64,000 nt of DNA, from contig CP091242.1 of NCBI GenBank assembly GCA_027627705.1, positions 1,784,659 to 1,848,658 on the forward strand, written 5' to 3'. Every line of letters starts with the position of its first letter. Position 1 is the stretch's first letter. Made by a program: the position numbers and the translations under genes. The notes beneath the pieces were generated by a model. It did no database searches. It was not told the DNA's origin and worked only from the letters and a program-made list of their open reading frames with translations. Shown one piece after another: positions 8,168-17,111 of the stretch. This DNA is from Hyphomonadaceae bacterium BL14 (lineage in GTDB: Bacteria > Pseudomonadota > Alphaproteobacteria > Caulobacterales > Maricaulaceae).

Positions 8168-9016
8168 TTAGCGCAGCGTGCGCGGCTCGGATGCGTCCAG
8201 GATTTCCAGCTGGGCGGGGTGGGTTAGGATGATCATCGGGCCGTTCTCATCCTGCAGCCATCCGCGGACGCGTACCTGCGCGCCCTCCAGCGTCTCGAGC
8301 TGCACGCCCGCCGCCTCGAAGCGGTTACGCGCAGCACGGCTGGCGCTGGCGGTGAAGTCGGTCCGCCAGTCTGCGCCGAAATTGAGAAACACCCGGCCAT
8401 TGCGTGCCTCGCCGGTACTGGTCACGCGGCCCTCAATGATCTGGGCGCTGTCGAGATGCTGGGCCAGCCTGTCAGGATCGCTATCACGGATCGCAAAGGC
8501 ACCGAGCCCCCAGGCACCGCGGGCCCCCGCCCGGGCCTGCGCCTCGTGCGCCAGAAAATCCTCCAGCGGCAGGTCCAGCCCGTCGCGCGGCCACACCAGC
8601 CCCCAGCCTTGCGCGATCAGATCCGCGCCCAGATCCAGTTGATCGGTGCCGCGGGTGAAGACCACCCGCGCCTGTACCCGGCCATAGCGGTCCAGGCTGT
8701 CACCGCCCGCCGCCGGAATGATGGACAGGCCCGCCCCCGCCTCGCTCAGCAGACCATCCAGATGCGTGCGCGCCAGCGCGGCGGCCTCCGGCGCGGCTTC
8801 AGGGCGCGGCGTGACGACTCCGGCCAGGATGATCCGGGTCTCAGTCCCGTCCTCGCCTGGAACGGTGAAAGCGTGGGCAGACGCCACCTCGCCTGCAGCC
8901 CGCACAAGTATGGGCGCTTGCGGCGTTTGCGGAGCTTGCTCCACGCGCTCTCCACATGCCGCGAGCAGCGTCGCCGACAACGATAAAGCCAACCCGATCC
9001 GCACGCCCTGCGCCAT
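8168..9016 (-). CDS. Lipoprotein with thermonuclease (SNase)-like domain
   Basis: 282 residues from the ATG at 9016, with GGGAGG upstream. A type II signal peptide ends in the lipobox LLAAC. The central part (about residues 50-185) follows the staphylococcal nuclease-like pattern: LAGVVTPRPE, DRYGRVQARVVF, LIAQGWGLVWP, and EAQARAGARGAWG. The canonical catalytic arginines are not all obvious, so nuclease activity is uncertain. The last 90 residues (VTSTGEARNGRVFLNFGADWRTDF...) look like an OB-type DNA-binding or thermonuclease-associated domain. Probably anchored to a membrane leaflet facing the periplasm. Confidence 0.7.
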   Translation of the reverse strand: MAQGVRIGLALSLSATLLAACGERVEQAPQTPQAPILVRAAGEVASAHAFTVPGEDGTETRIILAGVVTPRPEAAPEAAALARTHLDGLLSEAGAGLSIIPAAGGDSLDRYGRVQARVVFTRGTDQLDLGADLIAQGWGLVWPRDGLDLPLEDFLAHEAQARAGARGAWGLGAFAIRDSDPDRLAQHLDSAQIIEGRVTSTGEARNGRVFLNFGADWRTDFTASASRAARNRFEAAGVQLETLEGAQVRVRGWLQDENGPMIILTHPAQLEILDASEPRTLR

Positions 9017-9138
9017 GGCAGCCTCCCCTGAAAGGAGAATATCATGACCCAGAACGCGCAAAAGGGGAATGGGCCAAATCTTTGACGGGGTGCCTTTTCG
9101 AACCGCAAGACCGGTTCCCCCGTTTGCGGAAAAGCTGC

Positions 9139-9519
9139 CTAGAGCAGCAAGTCCGCCGCAAAGAATGCAAAGAAGCCTCCGATCAGCAGAAGGACCAGGG
9201 CTGACCAAAGCGCCCACCCGCCAATCCGTCGCAACCGCGTACAGGCTTTGGCCTGAGCCGGATCAGCGGGACAGGGTGCATTGCGCGTGGCCCACCGCAT
9301 GGCAAAGGCCGCCGCCAGAACGAGGGCCGCGATCGCAAACACCCATTCCTTTTTTGCGGACAGGAAGATGAGGCCCGGCGCATTGGACGCCAGGCCCGCC
9401 ATCACCGCGCCCGCGCCGATGGTCACCAGCAGCGCCGGCAGGGCGCAGCAGATGAGCGTGCCGGCGCTGGCGAAGAGGGCCAGCGCCGGAGCTGCGGTTT
9501 CCCGGAAGGCGAGACGCAT
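9139..9519 (-). CDS. MerT-like membrane protein, metal-handling operon
   Basis: 126 residues with three or four hydrophobic segments. The first contains a vicinal cysteine pair (TLICCALPALLV), as in the first helix of MerT-type mercury transporters, and a hydrophilic loop has two further cysteines (NAPCPADPAQAKAC). Its ATG overlaps the stop of the upstream HMA-domain gene (ATGA), so the two proteins are made together, as MerP and MerT are. Probable role: metal-ion movement across the inner membrane. No merR or merA is near, so mercury itself is not established. Confidence 0.65.
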   Translation of the reverse strand: MRLAFRETAAPALALFASAGTLICCALPALLVTIGAGAVMAGLASNAPGLIFLSAKKEWVFAIAALVLAAAFAMRWATRNAPCPADPAQAKACTRLRRIGGWALWSALVLLLIGGFFAFFAADLLL

Positions 9520-9866
9520 CAGGCCTCGTCCCCGCGCCGGATATCGCCGGTGAGCTGATAGCCGGAACGGCGCACCAGATCGGTGATGGTCGCGTCGTCC
9601 AGGGTCTGCCCGTCACGCACCACCAGCTGCAGCGTCTTGTCATCCAGATCGATATGGACTGCCGCAACTTCGGCCCGGCGGCCGAAGGTGCGGGTCATGG
9701 CGATGGCGCAGAAATCGCAGACCATGCCGAGGATATCGGCGCGGACCAGCGTGCCGCCGTCCGCGACGGCGGCGGCGAGTTCCGGCGTGGCGTAGGCGTG
9801 GTCGTCGGCCATGGCGGCGGGGGCAAGCGACAGCGCGGCAATGGCCGCGATCAGGATACGAAACAT
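9519..9866 (-). CDS. Periplasmic heavy-metal-associated (HMA) domain protein
   Basis: 115 residues: signal peptide about 1-20 (cleavage after AMA), then one HMA-like domain. The metal site is C50-x2-C53 in GMVCDFCAIAMTRTF; the family's usual MxCxxC is slightly altered (G-M-V-C-D-F-C). Strands ALQLVV-like (KTLQLVV) and the helix TITDLVRRSGY complete the fold. It is the periplasmic partner of the MerT-like protein immediately downstream, to which it overlaps by 3 nt, and follows an outer-membrane-type protein gene by 23 nt. Confidence 0.8.
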   Translation of the reverse strand: MFRILIAAIAALSLAPAAMADDHAYATPELAAAVADGGTLVRADILGMVCDFCAIAMTRTFGRRAEVAAVHIDLDDKTLQLVVRDGQTLDDATITDLVRRSGYQLTGDIRRGDEA

Positions 9867-9889
9867 GGGATCTCTCCTTTTGAGGATCA

Positions 9890-10528
9890 TCAGAAACGAT
9901 AGATGAAAGTGACAAGGGCCTCGTCGACGGCCGGGGTGTAGCCCAGCTCCAGAAGGGCCGGACCCCGGAAGAAACGCACCAGCGGCGTCACCGCCACGGG
10001 CGTGGCGTCTTCGGGATGATGATCGACCTCGACCATCAGCCAGGTATGCAGCTCGCCAAAGCCCGCGATATAGGGCGCAACCCCGGCGCGGGCCGATTGC
10101 ATGGCGTGGGCACCCTCGCCCATGTCACTGACCCGGCCCATCCAGGACACAAACCAGCGCCGCGTTTCCCAGTCGGCCATGATGCCGGCATAGCCGGCAC
10201 CGGTGGCACCGCGATCATTGTCGTTGAAGCCTTGAGCCACCCCTGCGCCGGCAAAGGCGTAGAGATTGGCCTGGTAGTCCTCGCCGAACCAGCGATTGGC
10301 CAGCCAGGTCGCCTGACCGCCGTTGAACAGGAGATCGTCGGTCCGGTCCCATTCGGTCTTCACACCGATGGAGTAGTCAAAACGCGGGGTGTAGTGGATC
10401 AGCAGGCCGGTGGTCATTCGGTCAGACTGGGCGATGGTGGTCCATCCCCCTTCATAGGACACCGGGCGGGCGTCAGCCGCGCCAGCGCCCAGCGCCATAC
10501 ACGCGCAGGCCGTAAGTAAATGTCGCAT
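9890..10528 (-). CDS. Outer-membrane or periplasmic beta-rich protein of a metal operon
   Basis: 212 residues with an N-terminal signal peptide (about 1-21, ending ADA). The rest alternates aromatic and hydrophobic residues in beta-strand fashion (LLIHYTPRFDYSIGV, WFVSWMGRVSD, LLELGYTPAVDEALVTFIYRF) and ends in F, as outer-membrane beta-barrels often do. It lies upstream of the HMA gene in the same direction with a 23-nt gap. It is probably secreted to or embedded in the outer membrane. A specific function is not evident; barrels of this sort are found next to HMA/MerT-like pairs. Confidence 0.6.
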   Translation of the reverse strand: MRHLLTACACMALGAGAADARPVSYEGGWTTIAQSDRMTTGLLIHYTPRFDYSIGVKTEWDRTDDLLFNGGQATWLANRWFGEDYQANLYAFAGAGVAQGFNDNDRGATGAGYAGIMADWETRRWFVSWMGRVSDMGEGAHAMQSARAGVAPYIAGFGELHTWLMVEVDHHPEDATPVAVTPLVRFFRGPALLELGYTPAVDEALVTFIYRF

Positions 10529-10585
10529 GAATTCTCATACGCTCCCATGCCGGGTAAACGAAGAACGCGAAAACCTGTGTCGCGG

Positions 10586-10930
10586 TCAGCGTTTCGGCGG
10601 GGGCGGATCCGTGAGGCGCAGAACGGACGGTGCCTGGGCGGGCACGAAGGCATGGCCCGGATCCGCCTCTGGCGAGGCCGGTCCGGCGCCGGGCGCACTG
10701 TCGAGAGCGGCCAGCAGCACGCAAGTTCCGCAGGCAGCACCGCCCGTGCAGTGAGCTTCGGCGTCCAGGTCAGGGGTTTGAGCCGACGCACCATGGCAGT
10801 CGGCGGCAGCGATCATGTCGCCCGCATGGGCATGCGCCGTCCCGTCCAGCATGCCGGGGCAGAAGCGCGCGCCAGCCTCGACGAGGACCAGCACCGCCAG
10901 AATGGACATAAACCAACGCATCACCGTCAT
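10586..10930 (-). CDS. Small Cys/His-containing exported protein
   Basis: 114 residues. An N-terminal hydrophobic segment (about 4-24) looks like a signal anchor or signal peptide. The rest is rich in His and Cys (GTAHAHAGDMIAAADCHG; AHCTGGAACGTCVL) and ends in a proline-rich tail (DPPPPKR). This resembles small periplasmic copper- or metal-associated proteins (DUF2946-like) but I am not sure of the family. It starts the group of four minus-strand genes with the barrel, HMA and MerT-like proteins, 57 nt before the next gene. Confidence 0.55.
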   Translation of the reverse strand: MTVMRWFMSILAVLVLVEAGARFCPGMLDGTAHAHAGDMIAAADCHGASAQTPDLDAEAHCTGGAACGTCVLLAALDSAPGAGPASPEADPGHAFVPAQAPSVLRLTDPPPPKR

Positions 10931-10998
10931 TTATACGCGCAAACACCGCGCCGCGAAAGCCGGGCGCGCTCACAGAAGCGTGACGGGTCAGACGCAGT

Positions 10999-11030
10999 CG
11001 GGGCGCGGAAGGTCTCCCCTCCGCGCCCCG
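10999..11030. terminator. GC-rich hairpin downstream of the TonB receptor (terminator-like, no U-tract)
   Basis: A perfect 11-bp stem (10999-11009 CGGGGCGCGGA with 11020-11030 TCCGCGCCCCG) and a 10-nt loop lies 30 nt past the TonB-receptor stop. No T-run follows on either strand, so it may be a transcript-stabilising hairpin or partial terminator between receptor and metal genes. Confidence 0.55.
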
Positions 11031-11059
11031 CTGGCAGGCTGGTGATCGGCTTGGCGCTT

Positions 11060-13831
11060 TTAGAAGTTGAAGCGCAGGCCGCCGAACAGGGTGTAACCGA
11101 ACGCTTCGCGCTCAAGCACGCGGCTGCGGTCACCCACGTAACGCACACCCTCGGTGTTGGTCAGGTTCTTGGCTTCGAAGAACACGCCCAGACGCTCGCT
11201 CACATCAAAGCTGGCAGAGAAATCCAGCTGGCTGCGGCCTTCCCAGAATTCGTCCAGACGCGAGTCCTCGCCATCGACATCATCCAGATAATCGGAGCGC
11301 TCATTCCACGACAGACGGGCGCTGAAACGCTCGGTTTCGTAGAACACGGCGAGGTTCAGGATGGTGTCCGACTGACCCGGCAGGATGCGCGTGCGGCTGC
11401 CCGAAATCGGGGCCGCCAGCGTGATCTCTGCATCGGTCCAAGTGTAGTTGGCGAACACGCCGGTGTTCGACAAGAAGCCCGGCAGGTTAACGAACTGCTG
11501 CTGATAGGTCAGCTCGATCCCGCGGATATAGCCGTCCGGCGCGTTTTCCGCTTGGGAGATTTCCGCAGGAAGCCCTTCATACGTGCCGTCGCGGTTCAGC
11601 GTGAACTCGTAATTCTCCAGATCCTTGTAGAACACGTTGACGGCCGCCAGGCCCAGCGGAGTGAAATAGTATTCCAGGCCCGCGTCGAAATTGTTCGACA
11701 GGGTTTCGCGCAGGTCCGGATTGCCACGGTCCACGCCCACCGGCAGCGAAGTGCGGTCGCCTTCTTCCACCCGCGGCACCACGTCCTGGTAGCGCGGACG
11801 GCTGATGGCGCGGGTCAGCGCGACACGGCCGATGAAGTTGTCGGCAAACTCGTGACGCACGGTCAGGTTCGGGAACCAGTTGGTGTAATCCCGGCTGACC
11901 GCGTTGATGCGGATGTTGTCATTGTCGTCGATGAACGGGGCCGAGCCTTCGAACTCGGTGTGCTCGACGCGCAGGCCGGCCACAATGCGCGTGGCGCCGG
12001 CTTCCACCGTGGCCATGCCGTAGGCGGCGTAGATCCGCTCTTCGGCGTCATAGTCGGCTGTGGTCGATTGCGGCACGCGGCGCACCGCCGGCTGGGTGGA
12101 GGTCGCCTGAATGGCGTTCCAGTAGGCGGTCACCAGGGCCGGGTCGTATTTCTGGCCGAGGAAATAGCCGAAATTCTGCGAGCGCTCATTGCCCAGGAAG
12201 GCCGAGATCGGCTGGCCCGGGTTGGCGACGCCGCGGCGGTCGCGATACTGCTCGTTATCATTGGTGACGTCGCGGTTGCGCACCGACGCGCCGGTGCGGA
12301 ACTCGGCCGGATTGGCGAAAAGCGAACTGCTGAAGGCATAGTTGATGCGCGCGGCAATCTCGTCCTGCTCGGTGGTCTGGCCGCGTGACACGTTCTCGCG
12401 GAAATTATAGGCACCCAGGTCGAGGTGCTCGTTGGTAGTGAACAGCGACAGGGCCGGATTATCCGCATCGGCGTAGTCATAGCTCAGCGTCGGACGCAGC
12501 GAGGAGCGGAACAGGAACTGGGCGCGGCGCGGGTTGAACTGTTCCGAGCGCGAATAGGACACCGAGTAATCCAGCTCGCCGGCACCCAGAAGATGCTCGC
12601 CGCCCGCCTGGAGCGTGGCGATCTCGTTCTGCACAATACGGTGGCGCAGCTCTTTCTCTATGCGGGTGTCGCTCCAGGTCGCATTACCGTTACTCGCGCC
12701 CGGCTCCAGATCGCCGGCAGAGTAGTCGACGATCAGCGTGTTGCGGAATTCGTCATCGCGGAAACGCGAATAGCTGCCAGTGACAAAGAAGCGGGTTGCG
12801 TCGTCGGGGCGGAATTCCAGCGAGGCGGTCAGCGCATTGCGCTCGCGCACCGTGTCGTAGTCCTTGAATTCCTGGTCTTCGACAATGAATACGTCCTGGC
12901 CGCCGATCTCTTCGATCGCCCAGCCCGATTCGATGTTGTCGACCTGACGGTCTGTGCGCGAGTAGCTCGCCGAGAGCAGCGCGCCAAAGCGGCCGTCAGC
13001 GGTGGTGTTGGACACCGTACCCGAGGCGCGCCGGTCATTGCCGCCGCCGAACTCGTTGTAGCTGATACCGCCTTGACCCGACACTTGCAGGCCCGGCCGG
13101 TCGAACGGCGAACGGGTCACCAGGTTCACCGAACCGGCGATGGAGTCGGCGTCCTGATTGGGAAGCAGGGTCTTGGACACTTCCAGCGAGGCGACGATGT
13201 CGGATGGAATGGTGTCCAGATCCACCGCGCGGGTCTCCGGATCGGGCGAGCCCACGGCCACGCCGTCCACGGAGATGCCGGTGAAACCACCGGGCGCGCC
13301 GCGCAGATTGATGAAGCGGCCTTCGCCCTGGTCGCGCGCGACCGCGAAGCCCGGCACGCGCTGCAGTGCTTCGGCGATGTTGGCGTCGGGGAAGCGGCCG
13401 ATGGTGTCAGCCGAGATGATATTGGTGGTGGCGTCATTGGTGCGCTGCTGGTTCAGGGCGCGCGCCGTGGAATCGAGGATCTGGCCGGTGATGATGATGC
13501 GGTCTTCGGCCTGGCTGTCGGCCAGGGTGAAAGTGATGAAGTTCGCATCCGTGGCCGACACGGTGATCGGCTGCACGCTCGTGGGCAGGCCCAGATAGCT
13601 GATCTCGAGCTGCGTCGCGCCGGCGGGCACGGACAGGAAGGTGAACTCACCCTGACGGTTGGTCGCGGTGGTCAGACCCAGTTCACGGACGCGCACCTGG
13701 GCACCCGGCAGCGGCGTGCCGCGCTGGTCGACAACCACACCCGATACGGCGTGCTGCGCGAAGGCCGTCCCGGATGCGGCACAAAGCGCAAGGAAAGACG
13801 CTGCACCGAGCAGCGCGGCATGAGATTTCAT
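11060..13831 (-). CDS. TonB-dependent receptor, carboxypeptidase-like N-terminal domain
   Basis: 923 residues from the ATG at 13831. Signal peptide about 1-25 (ends FAQ), followed by a carboxypeptidase-regulatory-like beta-sandwich (SGVVVDQRGTPLPGAQVRV...) and a TonB-box-like segment (DRIIITGQ). Then a plug with the Caulobacter/Sphingomonas-type pattern PGFAVARDQGEGRFINLRG and LLPNQDADSIAGSVNLVT, and a long 22-strand barrel ending in GLRFNF with terminal Phe. These receptors import large or scarce substrates. The substrate is unknown. The metal genes lie in the same direction 129 nt downstream with a hairpin in the gap. Confidence 0.93.
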   Translation of the reverse strand: MKSHAALLGAASFLALCAASGTAFAQHAVSGVVVDQRGTPLPGAQVRVRELGLTTATNRQGEFTFLSVPAGATQLEISYLGLPTSVQPITVSATDANFITFTLADSQAEDRIIITGQILDSTARALNQQRTNDATTNIISADTIGRFPDANIAEALQRVPGFAVARDQGEGRFINLRGAPGGFTGISVDGVAVGSPDPETRAVDLDTIPSDIVASLEVSKTLLPNQDADSIAGSVNLVTRSPFDRPGLQVSGQGGISYNEFGGGNDRRASGTVSNTTADGRFGALLSASYSRTDRQVDNIESGWAIEEIGGQDVFIVEDQEFKDYDTVRERNALTASLEFRPDDATRFFVTGSYSRFRDDEFRNTLIVDYSAGDLEPGASNGNATWSDTRIEKELRHRIVQNEIATLQAGGEHLLGAGELDYSVSYSRSEQFNPRRAQFLFRSSLRPTLSYDYADADNPALSLFTTNEHLDLGAYNFRENVSRGQTTEQDEIAARINYAFSSSLFANPAEFRTGASVRNRDVTNDNEQYRDRRGVANPGQPISAFLGNERSQNFGYFLGQKYDPALVTAYWNAIQATSTQPAVRRVPQSTTADYDAEERIYAAYGMATVEAGATRIVAGLRVEHTEFEGSAPFIDDNDNIRINAVSRDYTNWFPNLTVRHEFADNFIGRVALTRAISRPRYQDVVPRVEEGDRTSLPVGVDRGNPDLRETLSNNFDAGLEYYFTPLGLAAVNVFYKDLENYEFTLNRDGTYEGLPAEISQAENAPDGYIRGIELTYQQQFVNLPGFLSNTGVFANYTWTDAEITLAAPISGSRTRILPGQSDTILNLAVFYETERFSARLSWNERSDYLDDVDGEDSRLDEFWEGRSQLDFSASFDVSERLGVFFEAKNLTNTEGVRYVGDRSRVLEREAFGYTLFGGLRFNF

Positions 13832-14226
13832 AAGGATCGCCCCTGTCATAAACCCGTCAGCTCAAAGCGACCGTTTCTGGAAGAAAGGCGCTTGCTGAAG
13901 AGCGGGCTAGATGTCCGGATTTCGTGACAGGCTGATCACTGCGTCATGACAATATTCTTGCGCTTATGTATCAGAAATGAGACCGCGACCGTCCGCACCT
14001 GATAAAGTCTAGTTTAACAAGCTTGATTCTCCTAGAGGTGTGCATTGCAAGGTAGAGCGGGGCGTCATCAATGCCGAGTTTGCTGGCAGGTTCCCCTGGG
14101 CCATGAATTGCGATTGTCTGTGTCCTGAAGGCAACAGCCGGGGTAGTCCGGCTGGCGCGCCTGCGCCGGGCAACGCCACGCCCGTCTCGCCAAAACACCC
14201 CGCCCACGCTATACCGCGCCCGCTGC
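13832..14226. other. 395-nt non-coding region
   Basis: It holds the upstream region of the TonB-receptor gene and runs to tRNA-Arg. It is more AT-rich around 13930-14040 (for example GACAATATTCTTGCGC), consistent with a promoter for the minus-strand receptor. No supported gene: short open frames here have no ribosome site and no recognisable protein. Confidence 0.5.
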
Positions 14227-14303
14227 GTCCCCGTAGCTCAGCAGGATAGAGCACCAGATTCCTAATCTGGGGGCCACAGGTTCGAATCCTGTCGGGGACG
14301 CCA
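14227..14303 (+). tRNA. tRNA-Arg (anticodon CCT)
   Basis: Acceptor GTCCCCG pairs with CGGGGAC; D-loop GCTCAGCAGGATAGAGC; anticodon stem CCAGA/TCTGG around the loop TTCCTAA (anticodon CCT); T-arm CAGGTTCGAATCCTG; discriminator G and encoded CCA at 14301-14303. It reads arginine codon AGG. Confidence 0.96.
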
Positions 14304-14521
14304 GTTTTACTTGTGCTCACGCCCGTCCGGGCGTTCGCGTCCTCGCTAAAGCTGCGGGCGGGCTTTGCCCTTGCGAACCCTGCGGGTTCGGTTTTGCCTG
14401 GCCTCAGACCCGTCCGGGTCTTCGTTTCCTCGCTAAAGCTGCGGCCGCGCGGTCGCGCTCTTGCCTCGGCGAAGCCGGGGCTTCGCTCCGGCGTAGCCGA
14501 GTGCGAACCCTGACGGGTTCG
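14304..14521 (+). repeat. tRNA-trailing GC-rich repeat, two degenerate tandem units
   Basis: Two related units follow tRNA-Arg(CCT). Unit 1 opens at 14321 (CCCGTCCGGG, then CCTCGCTAAAGCTGCGG) and ends GCGAACCCTGCGGGTTCG at 14390. Unit 2 opens at 14408 with the same CCCGTCCGGG and CCTCGCTAAAGCTGCGG and ends GCGAACCCTGACGGGTTCG at 14521, with an extra hairpin-rich insert. An inverted copy of the core lies at 2816-2856 behind the other tRNA-Arg. From 14522 to 14701 no gene or further repeat is visible. Confidence 0.75.
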
Positions 14522-14701
14522 GGGGCGGCACAGGCCAGCGCCCCGCTTGCTATTGTGCACTGCAACATATATCCCGTCTGGCATTCATGCGTCCCCGCTC
14601 GCCTCGCGCGGTGCGGTGCACAATCTGACATCGAAGTCCGGCCATCAGGCTTGCCTGCTTTCAGGCGGCCATTGGGGCGCCATTGCTGAGTGAGACCCGA
14701 C

Positions 14702-16222
14702 ATGAACCTGCCCAGACCGGCGCTTCCTGACCTGGATTTCGACATTGTGCGCCGCATCCGGGCGGAATGGTTCGGCAATGTGCGCGGTGATGTCCTGGCG
14801 GGTCTGGTGGTGGCGCTGGCGCTGATCCCCGAAGCCATCGCCTTCTCCATCATCGCCGGCGTGGACCCGCAGGTGGGTCTCTACGCCAGCTTCTCCATCG
14901 CCGTGCTGGTCGCGTTTACCGGCGGGCGCCCGGGCATGATCTCGGCGGCGACGGCGGCCACCGCCGTCTTGATGGTCACGCTGGTGCGCGATCACGGCCT
15001 GCAATACCTGCTGGCGGCCACCGTGCTGGCCGGTCTGATCCAGATCGGCGCCGGCGTGCTCAAGCTCGGCTTCGTGATGCGCTTTGTCTCACGTTCGGTG
15101 CTGACCGGCTTCGTCAATGCGCTGGCGATCCTGATCTTTCTCGCCCAGATCCCCGAGCTGACCAATGTGACCTGGGTCACCTACGCCATGGTCGCCGCCG
15201 GACTGGGGATCATCTACGGCTTCCCATACATCACCAAAGCGATCCCCTCGCCCCTGGTTTGCATTGTGGTGCTGACCGGCCTCGCCCTGTGGATGGGCAT
15301 GGATGTGCGCACCGTGTCGGACATGGGCGAGCTGCCCTCGACCCTGCCGGTCTTCCTGATCCCGGACATCCCGTTCAATCTCGACACGCTGATGATCATC
15401 CTGCCCTACTCGCTGGCGGTGGCCATGGTGGGCCTGCTGGAATCCCTGCTGACGGCGCAAATCGTGGACGATCTCACCGACACGCCCAGCGACCGCAATC
15501 GCGAGTGTATCGGCCAGGGCATCGCCAACACCGCCACCGGCTTTATCGGCGGCATGGCGGGCTGTGCCATGATCGGCCAGTCCATCATCAACATCAAATC
15601 GGGCGGGCGCGGGCGGCTGTCCACGCTGATGGCAGGCCTGTTCCTCCTGTTCATGATCCTGGTGCTGGGCGAATGGGTGGGGCTCATCCCCATGCCGGCG
15701 CTGGTGGCCATCATGATCATGGTGTCTATCGGGACGTTCTCCTGGCGCTCGGTCAAGAACCTGCGCGATCACCCCAAAAGCTCCAGCTTTGTCATGATCG
15801 CCACCGTCGCCACGGTGATCTTCAGCCATAACCTGGCCATCGGGGTGGGCGTGGGCGTGCTGCTCTCGGGGATTTTCTTTGCCTGGCGGGTCTCGCGCAG
15901 TTTCGCGGTCACCACCTTGGCCAGCGAGGACGGGCGCGAACGCACCTATACGGTCTCCGGCCAGCTCTTCTTCGCCTCGTCAGAGGACTTCATGAAGGCG
16001 TTTGATTTCAAGGAAGCTCTCGACAAGGTGACCATCGATCTGTCCGCAACCCCTATCTGGGATTTGTCCAGCGTGGCCGCTATCGATATGGCCGTGCTCA
16101 AGTTTCGCCGCGACGGTGCGGAAGTGGAGCTCAAGGGCATGAATGATGCCAGCCGCACGCTGGTCGACAAGCTGGGCATCCACGACAAGCCGGGCGCGCT
16201 CGAACGCCTCATGGGCCACTAG
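14702..16222 (+). CDS. SulP-family inorganic anion transporter with STAS domain
   Basis: 506 residues from the ATG at 14702 (a GTG at 14690 is an alternative). The membrane part (residues about 25-400, 10-14 helices) has SulP signatures: [30 protein letters not shown] (opening helices) and [16 protein letters not shown]. The C-terminal 100 residues form a STAS domain ([38 protein letters not shown]). Family members carry sulfate, bicarbonate or other anions; the SLC26/SulP fold does not reveal which. The universal stress gene starts 13 nt downstream, so the two are one operon. Confidence 0.93.
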   Translation: MNLPRPALPDLDFDIVRRIRAEWFGNVRGDVLAGLVVALALIPEAIAFSIIAGVDPQVGLYASFSIAVLVAFTGGRPGMISAATAATAVLMVTLVRDHGLQYLLAATVLAGLIQIGAGVLKLGFVMRFVSRSVLTGFVNALAILIFLAQIPELTNVTWVTYAMVAAGLGIIYGFPYITKAIPSPLVCIVVLTGLALWMGMDVRTVSDMGELPSTLPVFLIPDIPFNLDTLMIILPYSLAVAMVGLLESLLTAQIVDDLTDTPSDRNRECIGQGIANTATGFIGGMAGCAMIGQSIINIKSGGRGRLSTLMAGLFLLFMILVLGEWVGLIPMPALVAIMIMVSIGTFSWRSVKNLRDHPKSSSFVMIATVATVIFSHNLAIGVGVGVLLSGIFFAWRVSRSFAVTTLASEDGRERTYTVSGQLFFASSEDFMKAFDFKEALDKVTIDLSATPIWDLSSVAAIDMAVLKFRRDGAEVELKGMNDASRTLVDKLGIHDKPGALERLMGH

Positions 16223-16234
16223 GAGGCCCCCGCC

Positions 16235-17089
16235 ATGACCCATATCACTGCGCTCATCGACGGCTCGATCTACGCCAGAGGCGTCTGCGACCACACGGCG
16301 TGGGCTGCCGCGCAAACCTCTGCCAGCGTGGAACTGCTGCATGTGCTGGGCCTGCGCAGTACGACAAGCCAGCCGGCGAACCTGTCAGGCAATCTGACAC
16401 TGGGCGCGCGGTCGGACCTGCTCGACAAGCTGGCCAGTCACGATGCTGAGCACGCCAAGCTGGCCAAGGAGCGCGGCCGGGTCATCCTTGATGCGGCCAA
16501 AGCCGAGCTGGAAGCCGCCGGTATCAGCCGGGTCACGGTCCGCCTGCGCCTGGGTGACATCGTCGAGGCGATCCACGATGTGGAGGCCGGCGCGGCGCTG
16601 ATCATTCTGGGCAAACGCGGCGAGGCGGCGGACTACGCCAGGGACCATCTGGGCTCAAATCTGGAACGCATCGTGCGCGCGGCGACGAAACCGGTGCTGG
16701 TGGCATCCCAGGCGTTCAAGCCGGTGCGGCGCGCCCTGATCGCCTTTGACGGCGGCCCCAGCGCCCAGAAAGCCGTGGCGCATCTGGCCAAGGGCAGGCT
16801 GCTCAAGGGCGTCACCGTCGACATCGTGTCGGTGGGCGAGGATACCGCCGAGCGGCGCACGCCGCTGGAAGACGCGGCAGAGGCGCTGCGCGCGGGCGGT
16901 CATACGGTCACGGCCCAGGTCCTGCGGGGCAAGCCGGAAGAGGCCATCGCCGGACACATCAAGGCCCATGATATCGATCTTCTGGTAATGGGTGCCTACG
17001 GCCATTCGCGCCTGCGGGCCCTGTTCATCGGCAGTACGACGACCGAAATGCTGCGGTCAAGCCCGGTTCCGGTGATGCTGTTCCGTTAG
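16235..17089 (+). CDS. Tandem universal stress protein (two UspA domains)
   Basis: 284 residues made of two UspA folds, about 1-150 and 155-284. Each ends with a nucleotide-loop pattern: GKRGEAADYARDHLGSN in the first and GAYGHSRLRALFIGSTT in the second. The second matches the ATP-binding G-x2-G-x9-G(S/T) motif well; the first fits too. It is 13 nt downstream of the SulP gene, a common pairing, and probably links anion transport to energy or stress state. Cytoplasmic. Confidence 0.9.
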   Translation: MTHITALIDGSIYARGVCDHTAWAAAQTSASVELLHVLGLRSTTSQPANLSGNLTLGARSDLLDKLASHDAEHAKLAKERGRVILDAAKAELEAAGISRVTVRLRLGDIVEAIHDVEAGAALIILGKRGEAADYARDHLGSNLERIVRAATKPVLVASQAFKPVRRALIAFDGGPSAQKAVAHLAKGRLLKGVTVDIVSVGEDTAERRTPLEDAAEALRAGGHTVTAQVLRGKPEEAIAGHIKAHDIDLLVMGAYGHSRLRALFIGSTTTEMLRSSPVPVMLFR

Positions 17090-17111
17090 GCACCCGCGTC
17101 GAGCTGGCGTC

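Noticed and set aside
10520..12388. 622-codon plus-strand open frame antisense to the TonB receptor
   Set aside because: It is a shadow in high-GC coding sequence; the minus-strand receptor has clear domains and signal peptide.
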